Of a stretch of DNA of 64,000 bases, positions 25,945 through 34,875 are shown piece after piece. Position numbers and translations under genes: made by a program. The notes below the pieces were generated by a model. It searched no databases. It had not been told where the DNA came from and saw nothing but the letters and a program-made list of their open reading frames with translations. The stretch comes from CAZICM01 sp964537685. GTDB taxonomy: Bacteria; Myxococcota_A; Polyangia; Polyangiales; Polyangiaceae. The stretch is taken from assembly GCA_964537685.1 (NCBI GenBank), contig CAZICM010000006.1, positions 62,001-126,000 on the forward strand, given 5' to 3'. How positions within the stretch are numbered: position 1 is the stretch's first letter; each line of letters opens with the position of its first letter.

Positions 25945-27767
25945 TCCGTTTTGCGGAGATCAAACTTCACACTGCTGCCCTGGCCCGGCTTTATGGTCAC
26001 ACCCGCCCCGCGCGATGCTCCAAGCTCGGGATTTTTTACCGAAACCGAATGAGGCCCCGGCGCCAGCGATATCGGAGGCAGCGGTGTTGCCCCATAACCT
26101 TTGCCGTCCACGCTGACTTCACCCCACGGTACGACAATCACCGTCAGCGTGCCGGGCGTGTTGGGATCGATATCGCTTGCTGTATTGCCGGAGGCTGTGT
26201 CTTCCGGTTTGGTCTTGGTGCGGCCGTCCGATGGTGAGCCGCTCTTTGGTTCTTTGCCCTTGGGATCTTTGCCCTGAGGCTTGTTTTCTCCGCTGCCCGC
26301 GGTGCTTTCGCCGCTTGCCTTGGGAGCTGCAGCTTCCGCCGTGTCAGCCGCCGAAGGCGTGGCCGCATTGCCGTTTTGCGTTTGCGCCTGCGAAGACGGC
26401 CCCGCATTCACCTGCTCGGTCTTATCGCTCTTATCGCCGGGGAGCCCCGCCGGCCCATTGGATTCGGGCTTTCCCTTGACCAAGAGCAGTGTTGTCACCG
26501 TGGCCGCGCTGACCAAACCAATCAGCGAAGCGATCACAATCGAGCGCGTCGACGCTCTGGGCTGCACGGAAGAGGCCGGCGGCGATTGCCCGGCGATCAG
26601 CGTTTGAGAACTGGGATTGGACGATGAAACAATGGCCGACGGGGAAGAAGGAGAAGAAGGCTCGGGCGGCGGCACAGCCTGCATATCGGCTGGATTCTGC
26701 GTATGAAGGCTAACGCTCCAGGAATCGCGCCTTCCCACCTTTGAATGATCGCTTGAATGATCGCTATCGATCATCGCCTTAGCGCGGCTGGCCGTACTGC
26801 TTGTTGGAATAGGCCCTGCAACGGTCGCGACCCTCGCCTTTAATTCTTCTTTTGCTTCGCGTATTGCATTAGGCCCCATCTGGCGCAGCGCGATATCCAA
26901 ACTGGAAGCGAGCATTCCGGCATCGCCCACCCTTTTATTCACATCCATTTCGGTGGCTGAATCGATGGCGGCGGCGAGAGCGGGCGGACAGCTTGGAATC
27001 AGCGAATGCACCAGCGGACAGCGCTCGGTCGCGATCATCATAATCAACTGCGTTTGGGTCTCGGCCTTTCTTGGACGCTGCCCCAGCAGCGCCTCAAAGA
27101 GCGTTGTTCCCAGCGCATACACATCGGCGCGTCCATCGAAAGGCTCGCCCCTGGCCTGCTCGGGCGGCATATAAGGAAGTTTCCCTTTAAAAATACCTGT
27201 TTCGGTCTTATCGCCGGCAAAGCCCGAGATACGCGCGACACCAAAATCCGCGAGCCTGACGCGGCCATCGCGGGAAATCAAAATATTCGAAGGCGTCACA
27301 TCGCGGTGAACGACGCCATAATTCTTACCGTTTTCGTCGCAAAGCGAATGAACGGACTCCAGTGCGAGGGCGATTTCCCTGCCGATCAGCGCGACAGCGG
27401 CGGGCGACAGCGGCCCACCGCCCAATTTTCTTTTGATAATACGATCGAGCGAAGCCCCATCGACGAAATCGAGCACCAGATACAGCTCGCCCTCGAAGGT
27501 TCCGAGTTCGATAAGCCGCACGATATTGTGGTGATCGAGCTTAGCGACGACCTGAGCTTCGGCGACAAAGGATGTAGTAGCGATATCGCTGATATCGCTG
27601 GCGGAGATAAGCCGTTTAACGGCGACCTTACGGCGGAAGTTACGCGGACCTTCTTCTTCAGCGAGCCAGACCTCGCCCATCGCGCCCTTCCCGAGCATGC
27701 GGAGCAGCCGGTATTTGCCGGCAAAGAGTCCCTCAAAAGGGGCGGGCGATTCGGCGTTGGACGTCAT
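25941..27767 (-). CDS. membrane Ser/Thr protein kinase with extracytoplasmic PEGA domain
   Basis: A 608-residue Hanks-type kinase. Residues 18-290 hold the catalytic domain: glycine loop LGKGAMGEVW, Lys51 in VAVKR, HRDVTPSN with Asp156, DFG at 174-176, and the PYMPPEQARG activation segment. Many myxobacterial kinases have the HRDVTPSN form. A Ser/Pro-rich linker precedes a single membrane helix (VIASLIGLVSAATVTTLLLV, about 405-425), a Lys/Gly/Glu-rich spacer and a C-terminal PEGA domain (VIVVPWGEVSVDGKGYGATP). The layout suggests an extracytoplasmic sensor. It is divergent from the AAA ATPase gene and overlaps its PEGA partner. Confidence 0.95.
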   Translation of the reverse strand: MTSNAESPAPFEGLFAGKYRLLRMLGKGAMGEVWLAEEEGPRNFRRKVAVKRLISASDISDIATTSFVAEAQVVAKLDHHNIVRLIELGTFEGELYLVLDFVDGASLDRIIKRKLGGGPLSPAAVALIGREIALALESVHSLCDENGKNYGVVHRDVTPSNILISRDGRVRLADFGVARISGFAGDKTETGIFKGKLPYMPPEQARGEPFDGRADVYALGTTLFEALLGQRPRKAETQTQLIMMIATERCPLVHSLIPSCPPALAAAIDSATEMDVNKRVGDAGMLASSLDIALRQMGPNAIREAKEELKARVATVAGPIPTSSTASRAKAMIDSDHSSDHSKVGRRDSWSVSLHTQNPADMQAVPPPEPSSPSSPSAIVSSSNPSSQTLIAGQSPPASSVQPRASTRSIVIASLIGLVSAATVTTLLLVKGKPESNGPAGLPGDKSDKTEQVNAGPSSQAQTQNGNAATPSAADTAEAAAPKASGESTAGSGENKPQGKDPKGKEPKSGSPSDGRTKTKPEDTASGNTASDIDPNTPGTLTVIVVPWGEVSVDGKGYGATPLPPISLAPGPHSVSVKNPELGASRGAGVTIKPGQGSSVKFDLRKTE

Positions 27768-27927
27768 TGATCGGCATGGGGAAGCTCTTGAACGATTGGC
27801 GCGCGCGTCCCCGGCAATGGGATCAGCTTACTTGGGCTGCTGGGGAACGGAAGGGGATTTGTTATTGGCCGGGCGCTGGCAATGAAAACCGTTCTCAGGT
27901 GCAAACGTGATGGTGTAGTTTGCACCT

Positions 27928-29175
27928 ATGTTGCGCTCGTTCTCGGCGGAGAATTTTCGAAACGTAAAAGCAAAAGATCTGCGCTTTGAGCGTGTAAATC
28001 TTCTGATTGGCCCGAACAATGCCGGAAAAAGCAATCTCATTCGAGCCATGGAGTTTTTGTCGGTGGTATTGAACGGCGGTCCCCGTCATCCAGGCTTTTT
28101 GGAAGCCGTGGACCAGTTTGGCCGCGGGGATTTACTGGATAGAGCCCTTCCAAAGCCGGGCGAGATCGCTCTTCAATGGGAATTGGAATCGCCCGGCGAT
28201 ACGGGTTTATCGTATGGCCTGGCGTTTCGCATTGGAGAATCCATTCAATGGCCCTCGGGGTGTTCGATTGTTCGGGAAACGCTATCCAGAAGCCAGCCCA
28301 AGGAAGGTCAAGCGAAACCCTATGAGTTTCTTAATTGCCACGGCGAAAAACCAGGCATTGGCTATTTCTCCATGAAAGATCCTGCCGGTAAGCCGCGCCG
28401 GTTAAAGCTCAATGTCGACGCCACGGATACCGTATTCCGGCAGATGAATTCCCTGCTCGACCAGCAGAAGGATTTTTATTCTTGGCATTTTCCTATCTTT
28501 CGCCAGGTCTCGGATACGGTGACTCAATATTTCGACGGTTTTCGAAGGTATTCCGCAACGGAATTCAATATCGAAAACGTGGTAACGCCCGCCCGCATCG
28601 ATCGATCGGTTCGCTATTTGGATTACCAAGGTACCCAATTTGTCAATGTGCTCAAGCGCATATCGAGCGAACATGGTTTGGAAGAGTATGAAGATCGGCT
28701 CCGGGAGCTGATTCCAAACCTTAAACGGCTTGAAGTCGTGGATGTAAGCGATACCCAGCAAAGCGTTATGCTCAATATCGGCGGAAAGCGCTTCCGCCTG
28801 CATGAAATGTCGGATGGAAGCATTAAGGCCATGCTGATGGCCTTATTGTTTTTTACACCTTTTAGGATGAGCTTTTTGGCGATCGACGAACCCGAAATCA
28901 ATATGCACCCCGCCTGGCTAAAAGTGGTGGGGCGCTGGATTCAAACGGCCAAATCCGCGGACCAAGTGATGATTTGCACGCACTCGCCCGACTTGCTGGA
29001 TGTCTTTACCGAAACGTTTAAGGAAGGATCGACAGCCATCTTTATATGCCAAACCAAGGATCCTGGAATCAAAAGGCTTGATCCCGCTGAATTTGGCGCA
29101 TTCTTCGACGATGGCTGGGAGCTCGGCGATCTATACCGCGTGGGAGAGCCTCAATTGGGTGGATGGCCGTGGTAA
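27928..29175 (+). CDS. AAA/ABC-type ATPase, OLD-like
   Basis: A 415-residue ATPase of the AAA_15/AAA_21 (RecF/OLD-like) type. The N-terminus FSAENFRNVKAKDLRFERVN leads to Walker A GPNNAGKS (28-35). The C-terminal half has a signature-like HEMSDGSIKAMLMALL, Walker B FLAIDEPEINMHP and the switch His in CTHSPDLLD. It has no nuclease domain of its own; the next gene, overlapping by 13 bases, encodes a TOPRIM-like protein. Such split ATPase plus TOPRIM pairs act in phage defence in several known systems. The start at 27928 opens directly on the family N-terminus. Confidence 0.85.
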   Translation: MLRSFSAENFRNVKAKDLRFERVNLLIGPNNAGKSNLIRAMEFLSVVLNGGPRHPGFLEAVDQFGRGDLLDRALPKPGEIALQWELESPGDTGLSYGLAFRIGESIQWPSGCSIVRETLSRSQPKEGQAKPYEFLNCHGEKPGIGYFSMKDPAGKPRRLKLNVDATDTVFRQMNSLLDQQKDFYSWHFPIFRQVSDTVTQYFDGFRRYSATEFNIENVVTPARIDRSVRYLDYQGTQFVNVLKRISSEHGLEEYEDRLRELIPNLKRLEVVDVSDTQQSVMLNIGGKRFRLHEMSDGSIKAMLMALLFFTPFRMSFLAIDEPEINMHPAWLKVVGRWIQTAKSADQVMICTHSPDLLDVFTETFKEGSTAIFICQTKDPGIKRLDPAEFGAFFDDGWELGDLYRVGEPQLGGWPW

Positions 29176-29999
29176 TCCGGGCCGGATATTTTCATACCGC
29201 GGGCTATACCGAGGCGGGAGGGATGGAGAGTTTTCTGGAGCACGCTTTCCCCGGCGATGGTATCGAATGGATACGCTGCTTTCCTGCCTATAAAAAGCCG
29301 GCGCCTAAATACAAAGGGCAGCCCGCGGAGCCAAAGAAGAAGAGCGAGAGCGGTATATCGGGTGAAATGCTGATTGAAGAGATGCTGAAGCGCCTTCAAG
29401 CTTACTATCGCGATGCTTCCGAACAATTGGATATTGTTGTCCTTTTCGATGACACGGACTGCCGGTTCCGCGAGGCCCCCGGCGATTTTCATCGATGGAG
29501 AGAAGACATCGAAACCAAGGTGAGGATTGCCGCAGACACACCCGACATAAGATTTTTTGCACCGCTGGCTTCGCCGGAGATTGAGGCATGGTTTATCGCA
29601 GATTGGGAAAACGGCTTTGCATCGGGAGATAGGAAGGGTCTCAGCAAGGAAGTGTATGATTGCTTTAGGATGCGCGGCATTCCGGTGAGGGGAGACGATA
29701 TCGAAGGCTATGGAGGAGCCCGTCTGCCCGGTGGAGGATGTACCAAGAAGCTGAGTGAAGATATTCTTGATGCTTTGGGATGCGGGGCATTTTCACAAGC
29801 TGTTGAAAACCGGCTTGGAAAGGACTGGCCGCAAAGGTATCCCCGGGCATTGATGTATAGCAAGAAGCTGGATGGGGCGCTGATGTTGCGGCATGTGAGG
29901 CCGCAGGTTGTCGCGAATGGTTGTCCGGGCCTGCTGGGCGAGGAGTTGAAGAGGCTTCAGAGCTATTTGCGCTCGCGCACATCGGTTGTTCAACCTTAA
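29163..29999 (+). CDS. DUF4276-like TOPRIM-fold protein
   Basis: A 278-residue protein with a TOPRIM-like acidic pattern: Glu17 in GYTEAGG, the aspartates of FDDTDC (96, 97 and 99), and SPEIEAWFIAD (Glu139 and Glu141, Asp147). The last is the hallmark I associate with DUF4276 and related OLD-type nucleases. A basic insert (KPAPKYKGQPAEPKKK) follows the first strand. The ATG overlaps the ATPase gene by 13 bases, so the two form one unit, presumably an ATPase sensor with a nuclease effector. Nuclease activity is predicted only. Confidence 0.7.
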   Translation: MAVVIRAGYFHTAGYTEAGGMESFLEHAFPGDGIEWIRCFPAYKKPAPKYKGQPAEPKKKSESGISGEMLIEEMLKRLQAYYRDASEQLDIVVLFDDTDCRFREAPGDFHRWREDIETKVRIAADTPDIRFFAPLASPEIEAWFIADWENGFASGDRKGLSKEVYDCFRMRGIPVRGDDIEGYGGARLPGGGCTKKLSEDILDALGCGAFSQAVENRLGKDWPQRYPRALMYSKKLDGALMLRHVRPQVVANGCPGLLGEELKRLQSYLRSRTSVVQP

Positions 30000-30480
30000 A
30001 CGTTTGGTCTTCTGTCGATAGCTCTCCTAGGGAAATACGAAGACCCTTGGCCAATGCCATGACTGTGGACCCCCGCCCCCTCGTGTCCGAGCCCCTCAGC
30101 GCGAACTGAATCTGGAAAAAAATCTTCGACACCCACCCTCCACGCGCCTCGACCCCCGCAGGCGCTGAGAACCATTCCCCCTTTGACCAGCCTGAGGCCC
30201 TTCGTCGTGTTTGCATTTGGCCCTCGGTTTGAATTGAATCTGGAAAATCATTCGGCGACCGAGCCCCTCGCTTGGCGCTGAGGGCCATGGTCAACAAGAA
30301 CCATTCCCCCTTTGCGCGCTTGGAATGGCATGGTCCAACAAGTGAGGAGCCATTCCCTTTGCCTGGAGGGGCACGGTCGCGCGTCAAATCATGGATTTAT
30401 GGGGTACAGGGGGCGGATTATCCCGCGGGACTCATACGATTGTGGACAGGATGATAAGGATGCCGGGGCCAAGATGGCCA
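30000..30480 (-). repeat. degenerate repeats with a decayed XRE-type HTH remnant
   Basis: This stretch holds two imperfect copies of a unit spaced 129 bases apart. Landmarks are GAACCATTCCCCCTTTG at 30169-30185 and 30298-30314, with a third, poorer copy near 30343, and CTGAATCTGGAAAA / TTGAATCTGGAAAA near 30109 and 30236. On the minus strand, around 30000-30060, MALAKGLRISLGELS reads like the last helices of a XRE HTH domain, so the block probably contains a broken regulator gene. No intact gene is seen. Confidence 0.55.
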
Positions 30481-30515
30481 TAGACAAGGCGGGGCAGGCT
30501 GGATAGGGGGAATTC

Positions 30516-32429
30516 TCAGTTACAGTTCTTGGCGCACTTGCTCGCCACTTCGCCAACGCACACGCTATCCCAGCTTGTGGAGCAGCAATAGGGATCCGCC
30601 GCGCAGATCGTCGCCACGCAGTTGGCCTTGGCCGAATCGCAGCCGTTCGTCAGCTTGGTGCCCGTCGCACACATGTTGTGCGCGCAGGTTCCCGTCGCTT
30701 CGCTGCACTTGAGGCTCTTGCCAATGGTCCGGTTCTCGCTGACACACAAGCTGTCCCATGATGTCGTGCAGCAATAAGGATCGGCCGCGCATACCGAGCT
30801 GACCACCGAATTGCAACTGCTGGAGAGCGCCGTGCCCGTGCTGCACTTGTCATGCGAGCAAGAGCCGCCGCCGCCCACGCCCACGCCCACCGCTTGCCAG
30901 GCCGCCGTGACCGATGCGATATCCGCCGCCGTGTAGCCGAGTTGAGAGGCAGCCGTCTCGGTGGCCGTCTTGGCGCCCGCGAAATTGGTGCTGGCCGTCA
31001 TGATGAGCTCGGCCTTGTACCAGATCTGCGCGGCCTTGGCCATGCCAATGCCGGTGACATTCACGGCGCTCTTGCCTTTGGGATGCGTGCCGCCCTTGAC
31101 CAAGAGGCAGAAGGCGAGATTGGCAATGCCAGAGCTATAGTGGACATCGACGCTTCCAGCCGTGGCCGTCCAAAAATCGAGCGAAGCCCCGTCCAGGGAA
31201 GGATTGCACATATAGCGAAGGGCATCGCCCGCCGTGCCCGGGGTCCATACGTCTTCGCCGACCAGGAAGGCGTTGTTGCTGGGCGGATTCGCCTGACCGC
31301 CGCCATACCATTCGCACACATTCCCCAGGGCATCGCTCCAGGCTTCGTTGAGGCCGCCCGATTCGCCGGAGTAGGTGAGGTTGCTGGTGGCGGATGTGAC
31401 CGCGTGGGTCAGCTCGTGGGCCGTGACATCGAGCGATTTGGAGAGATCCGACGCGGTGACGTTGTCGCCGTCGCCGTAGACCATCTGCGTGCCGTTCCAA
31501 TAAGCATTGACATAGTTGTTGCTGTAGTGCACCGAGCTGATAAGTTTGGCGCCCGCGTTGTTGTACGAGTCGCGGTTAAAGAGGGTTTTGTAGCAATCGT
31601 ATACGGTGCCGAGGTGGTTGTAATTGGTGTCGACCGAGCTGTCGCCCGTGGCCGCGCCGCCCTCGGTACGCACCGTGGGGCCGGGAAGGGTGGTGCCATG
31701 GTTGAGGTTGTGCATTTCCCGGTTCTTGGCCGTGTGAATATGCGAGATGCGCTGAAGGACCGAGCCATCCTCGGCGCTCACCACCACGGTGTCATGAATG
31801 GGGGTGGAGTCTTTCTGCATGCCCGTGACATCGACGAGGTAGACCAGCTCGAGCTTGTCGCGCATGGGTTTGTAGGCCAAATCGAGGGTGTCGGCGATCT
31901 TGAGGTCGAGCACATGTTCGCTGGCGACGGCGGCGGCATCGATGGCATCGGCTTCGGCAACCCTGGGTTCTACCGAGGCTTCCAAATCGCTGCGGGCGTT
32001 TCCGTTCATGGCGATGACGGCGCCATCGCGCACATGCACGGCAATATCGCCGCCCAGGACCATCAGGCCGTTCTTGTATTGCTGGAAGCGGAAATGCTGG
32101 TCGCCTTGCTGATCGGTATCGCCGCGGGTCAGCACCAGTTCAGCCGGGTCCAAGAGGAAATGACCGGCGGCATTTTGAAGAACGGGAACCATGACGGCTT
32201 CGATATCGCGGAGATTCTGCCCGGCTTCGACGCTGACTTTGCCGATCGATCCGGTGACGAAATTGGGGATTCCATCGTCGTCGAGGCTGATGACTTCGAT
32301 GTTTACGTTTTCGGTGGCTTGAGAATCGAGCGGGCTGGCTTCGCCGGTATCTCCCGATGAGCAACCGGTGGCAAGCACAGCACCAAGGGTCAACAGAGCG
32401 AACAACGCAGGGCGGTGCGAAATTTTCAT
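30516..32429 (-). CDS. secreted M4 (thermolysin-like) metalloprotease with Cys-rich repeats
   Basis: A 637-residue lipoprotein or secreted protease. The signal ends ATGCSSG. Residues to about 200 are an FTP/PepSY-type propeptide (FQQYKNGLMVLGGDIAVHVR). The catalytic domain has HELTHAVTSATSNL (HEXXH) and, about 20 residues on, GLNEAWSD with the third zinc ligand Glu. The tail carries two copies of a Cys-rich unit of about 45-50 residues (CSHDKCSTGTAL and CAHNMCATGTKL, each ending near AADPYCCxTSWDS), a module I recall in myxobacterial secreted proteins. It probably digests extracellular protein, for instance prey. A sigma-54 promoter and upstream sites precede it. Confidence 0.94.
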   Translation of the reverse strand: MKISHRPALFALLTLGAVLATGCSSGDTGEASPLDSQATENVNIEVISLDDDGIPNFVTGSIGKVSVEAGQNLRDIEAVMVPVLQNAAGHFLLDPAELVLTRGDTDQQGDQHFRFQQYKNGLMVLGGDIAVHVRDGAVIAMNGNARSDLEASVEPRVAEADAIDAAAVASEHVLDLKIADTLDLAYKPMRDKLELVYLVDVTGMQKDSTPIHDTVVVSAEDGSVLQRISHIHTAKNREMHNLNHGTTLPGPTVRTEGGAATGDSSVDTNYNHLGTVYDCYKTLFNRDSYNNAGAKLISSVHYSNNYVNAYWNGTQMVYGDGDNVTASDLSKSLDVTAHELTHAVTSATSNLTYSGESGGLNEAWSDALGNVCEWYGGGQANPPSNNAFLVGEDVWTPGTAGDALRYMCNPSLDGASLDFWTATAGSVDVHYSSGIANLAFCLLVKGGTHPKGKSAVNVTGIGMAKAAQIWYKAELIMTASTNFAGAKTATETAASQLGYTAADIASVTAAWQAVGVGVGGGGSCSHDKCSTGTALSSSCNSVVSSVCAADPYCCTTSWDSLCVSENRTIGKSLKCSEATGTCAHNMCATGTKLTNGCDSAKANCVATICAADPYCCSTSWDSVCVGEVASKCAKNCN

Positions 32430-32500
32430 GCGGACTTTCCTCTTCTTTATTCTCGTTCTTCTCGTGGGCTTGGACGCTTGCGCGTCCTTTCGCTGGCTCT

Positions 32501-32516
32501 GGCAAGGGCTGTGCCG
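32501..32516 (-). promoter_or_regulatory. sigma-54 (-24/-12) promoter of the M4 protease gene
   Basis: Read on the minus strand: CGGCACAGCCCTTGCC. Against consensus TGGCACG-N4-TTGCW it keeps GGCAC, the exact spacing and TTGC. A start near 32490 would give a leader of about 60 bases to the ATG at 32429, with GAGGAAAG as the ribosome-binding site. Confidence 0.72.
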
Positions 32517-32590
32517 GGCGCCGATCTCATGGGTTTGGCTTGGAAATCAAGAGCTTTGTCTTGAATGCGCTGCGTTGGTGTCCATGATCT

Positions 32591-32640
32591 GTCCAAGAAT
32601 GTCCGGACATGTCCGGACATATATCCAAAGATGTCCGGGG
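32591..32640. promoter_or_regulatory. palindromic array, probable activator-binding sites
   Basis: Two overlapping perfect 12-bp palindromes, ATGTCCGGACAT, occupy 32599-32610 and 32609-32620. Related half-sites (GTCCAAGAAT at 32591 and ATGTCCGGGG at 32631) keep a 10-base period, one helical turn. The array lies about 110-130 bases upstream of the predicted sigma-54 start, the normal place for enhancer sites. Confidence 0.65.
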
Positions 32641-32642
32641 GC

Positions 32643-34079
32643 TTAGGACTTTTGTCCGAGCTTTTGCCTGGCCCTTTCGATTCCATAAGCGTCCATCCAG
32701 CGGGACAATTGCCGTTCATGCACGCCCAGCCTTCGGGCCGCGTCGCTTTGCACCCATTTGGCTTGGTTGAGCGCGTCTTCGATTTCGGCCTTGGGTGGCC
32801 GCCTGGTATAGGGCCTGGGCCGGCTTTCAGGGCCTTCGAGACGTTCGTTCCGTTCGCTCGATGGGGGAGTGCTGTTATCGGGGTTGGGAAGCTGGGCTGT
32901 CAGCGTGGTGAGATGGCTGAGATCGATGGGGTTTTCGTTGGCGAGAATGGCGGCGGTGGTGAGGATGTGCTTGAGTTCCCGGATATTTCCAGGAAGCTGA
33001 GACAGAAAGAGAGCATGAGCCGCTCTCCGGGTGATAGAAAGGGATGGTGTATGGGTCTGTTCTAGGATATAGGCGGCGAGCAGTCCCAAGTCTTCGCGGC
33101 GTTCGCGTAAAGGAGGCAGCCGGCCCACATAGCCCGCGAGGCGGCTTCGAAGATCGGGCCGAAATCCGCTCTGTTCCGAGAAGATATCGCTATTGGTCGC
33201 CGCGATCCAGCGCACATCGACGGCTTTGCCCCGGTCGGCTCCCAGGGGAATGATTTCCCGCTCTTGAATGACCCGAAGCAGGCTCGCTTGAGCGGAGAGG
33301 GGCATATTTCCAATCTCATCCAAGAACACCGTGCCTCCATCGGCGCTTCGGATACGTCCAATGCGTTCTTCGCCGGCTCCGCTAAAGGCTCCCCGTTTAT
33401 GGCCGAAGAGCTCGCTTTCCACGAGATGTTTGGGGATGGCGCCGCAGTCGATGGCCACAAAAGGCCCTTTTCGTCCACTGCGATCGTGCACAAATCGGGC
33501 GGCGATTTCCTTTCCCGCGCCGGTCTCGGCCAAGAAGAGGACGGGCTGGCCGCTGCGGGCGATATATTCGAGGTCGGCGGAGATGCCCATGAGGATGGGG
33601 GAGAGCGTGCGGGTTGGTCCGTGTATCATGCCCGCGCGGAGGACGCTCATTTGAAGGGCATCTTTGGGATTGACGATGCGGTAGACCAAGAAGGAATGGC
33701 CAATTTCAATGCAATCTCCATCGGCGAGGGGCCTGGAGCCGAGAACGCGCTCTTGATTGACATAGGTGCCGAGCTTGCTTCCGCAATCTTCGATAAAATC
33801 GGTACCTTGACGGCGGGTGATTTGAGCGTGGCGGCGGGAGGCGAAGGGATCGGGGAGGTGAAGGGTATGTCCCTCGACGTAAACGATGCCTTGTTTGGTG
33901 ACGCGGCCTATTTCGACGCTTGAGCCTTCACGGGTAAGGGGTCCAACAATAAAAGAGTCAGCGGAGCGGAGATTTTCGTAGCGGAGCACATAAATGAGCA
34001 TGCCGGCGGTTTTGGGTTCCAGCCGTGCATCGGGCTCGTCCATGGTTTCGCTGAGGTTTCGGGGCATTGGAGCGCGCAT
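32643..34079 (-). CDS. FHA-domain sigma-54-dependent transcriptional activator
   Basis: A 478-residue bacterial enhancer-binding protein. An FHA domain lies at about 50-135 (VEIGRVTKQ, FASRRHAQITR, DCGSKLGTYVN). The AAA+ domain follows, with Walker A AETGAGKE (first Gly replaced by Ala), the sigma-54 contact loop GAFSGA (usually GAFTGA), and GGTVFLDEIGNMPL. The C-terminus is a Fis-type HTH (DAARRLGVHERQLSRWM). FHA domains bind phosphothreonine, so a Ser/Thr kinase such as those in this genome may control it. It ends just before the palindromic array upstream of the M4 protease and probably activates that gene. Confidence 0.93.
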   Translation of the reverse strand: MRAPMPRNLSETMDEPDARLEPKTAGMLIYVLRYENLRSADSFIVGPLTREGSSVEIGRVTKQGIVYVEGHTLHLPDPFASRRHAQITRRQGTDFIEDCGSKLGTYVNQERVLGSRPLADGDCIEIGHSFLVYRIVNPKDALQMSVLRAGMIHGPTRTLSPILMGISADLEYIARSGQPVLFLAETGAGKEIAARFVHDRSGRKGPFVAIDCGAIPKHLVESELFGHKRGAFSGAGEERIGRIRSADGGTVFLDEIGNMPLSAQASLLRVIQEREIIPLGADRGKAVDVRWIAATNSDIFSEQSGFRPDLRSRLAGYVGRLPPLRERREDLGLLAAYILEQTHTPSLSITRRAAHALFLSQLPGNIRELKHILTTAAILANENPIDLSHLTTLTAQLPNPDNSTPPSSERNERLEGPESRPRPYTRRPPKAEIEDALNQAKWVQSDAARRLGVHERQLSRWMDAYGIERARQKLGQKS

Positions 34080-34163
34080 GCTATATAGGTGCGGCGCGTT
34101 TTACAAGAGAAAGTTGAGGTGTGTAGGATGGTGAGACTTGGGTTCCGTTGTTCTCTGGGCCTA

Positions 34164-34796
34164 TTAAGCCCTCGCCAATAGATGCGCCGTCACTTCAATC
34201 GCCTCCAGAATCTCTTCTTCCTCGGCGCCGTTTCGGGCAACGGTCAAACACATCCGCTTGAGCTCGGCAAAATGGGCCACATCCACCTCGGCATGCAGGC
34301 GCAGGAAGCGAGTGGTGTCTTTCCCATGCCCCAGCCAACCTAGGAGTTTTAATACATTAGGACCCATACGCGAGGCAAAGCCCTCGGCCGCCGTCAAAAA
34401 GCCCAACACTTTAAGAGGATGATGTTCTGCCGCATGCCGTACATAGCCTTCGAGGGCCACGGCGCAAGGTTTTTCTTGCCCCATCTCGCTCACCTGGAGA
34501 GAACGCAAATCGGCACGCGCTACATTGTCATGCCCCTTTTCTTCGCGGCCATGCTCCCTAAACATCGCCGCCACATCGGGACGCTGAGCTTCAAGGGTCT
34601 TTGCGGCTTGATCGATCACCTCGGACACCATGGCTGCATGATGCACCATATGCTGTAAAAACTCGACATAGCGGGCTTGGAAGCGATGGAGATTGGCCGC
34701 CATGGTAAGGCTGGTTCTCAGCCTGTATTTTAGAAATGCGCGGTCCAAGGCTTGGTTAAGCCTGTGTTCAAAGCCTGTTGTGCTGCCTTTGCTCAT
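34164..34796 (-). CDS. heme-oxygenase-like iron-containing redox enzyme
   Basis: A protein of about 210 residues, all helical, of the heme-oxygenase-like diiron (HDO/TenA-like) class. Likely metal ligands occur in FLQHMVHHAAM, EHGREEKGHDNVAR and HAEVDVAHFAEL, which supply the Glu/His spacing of such enzymes. The start at 34796 (MSKGSTTGFEHRLNQAL) is preferred; the open frame runs 45 codons upstream through a Pro/Lys-rich stretch that looks non-coding. It follows the Septu-like pair by about 80 bases on the same strand, but a shared function is uncertain. The substrate is unknown. Confidence 0.75.
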   Translation of the reverse strand: MSKGSTTGFEHRLNQALDRAFLKYRLRTSLTMAANLHRFQARYVEFLQHMVHHAAMVSEVIDQAAKTLEAQRPDVAAMFREHGREEKGHDNVARADLRSLQVSEMGQEKPCAVALEGYVRHAAEHHPLKVLGFLTAAEGFASRMGPNVLKLLGWLGHGKDTTRFLRLHAEVDVAHFAELKRMCLTVARNGAEEEEILEAIEVTAHLLARA

Positions 34797-34875
34797 GGAA
34801 ATATAGCTCTTATCTGGAGGGGTGTATGGTTTTTTCGGTGGTGTATGGGTGGAGGGCGTGTGGGGGTGGAGCTTT

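Noticed and set aside
30852..32360. 502-codon plus-strand frame opposite the M4 protease
   Set aside because: The protease has signal peptide, HEXXH and Cys repeats; the opposite frame reads as Gly/Ala/Arg/Val-rich low complexity.
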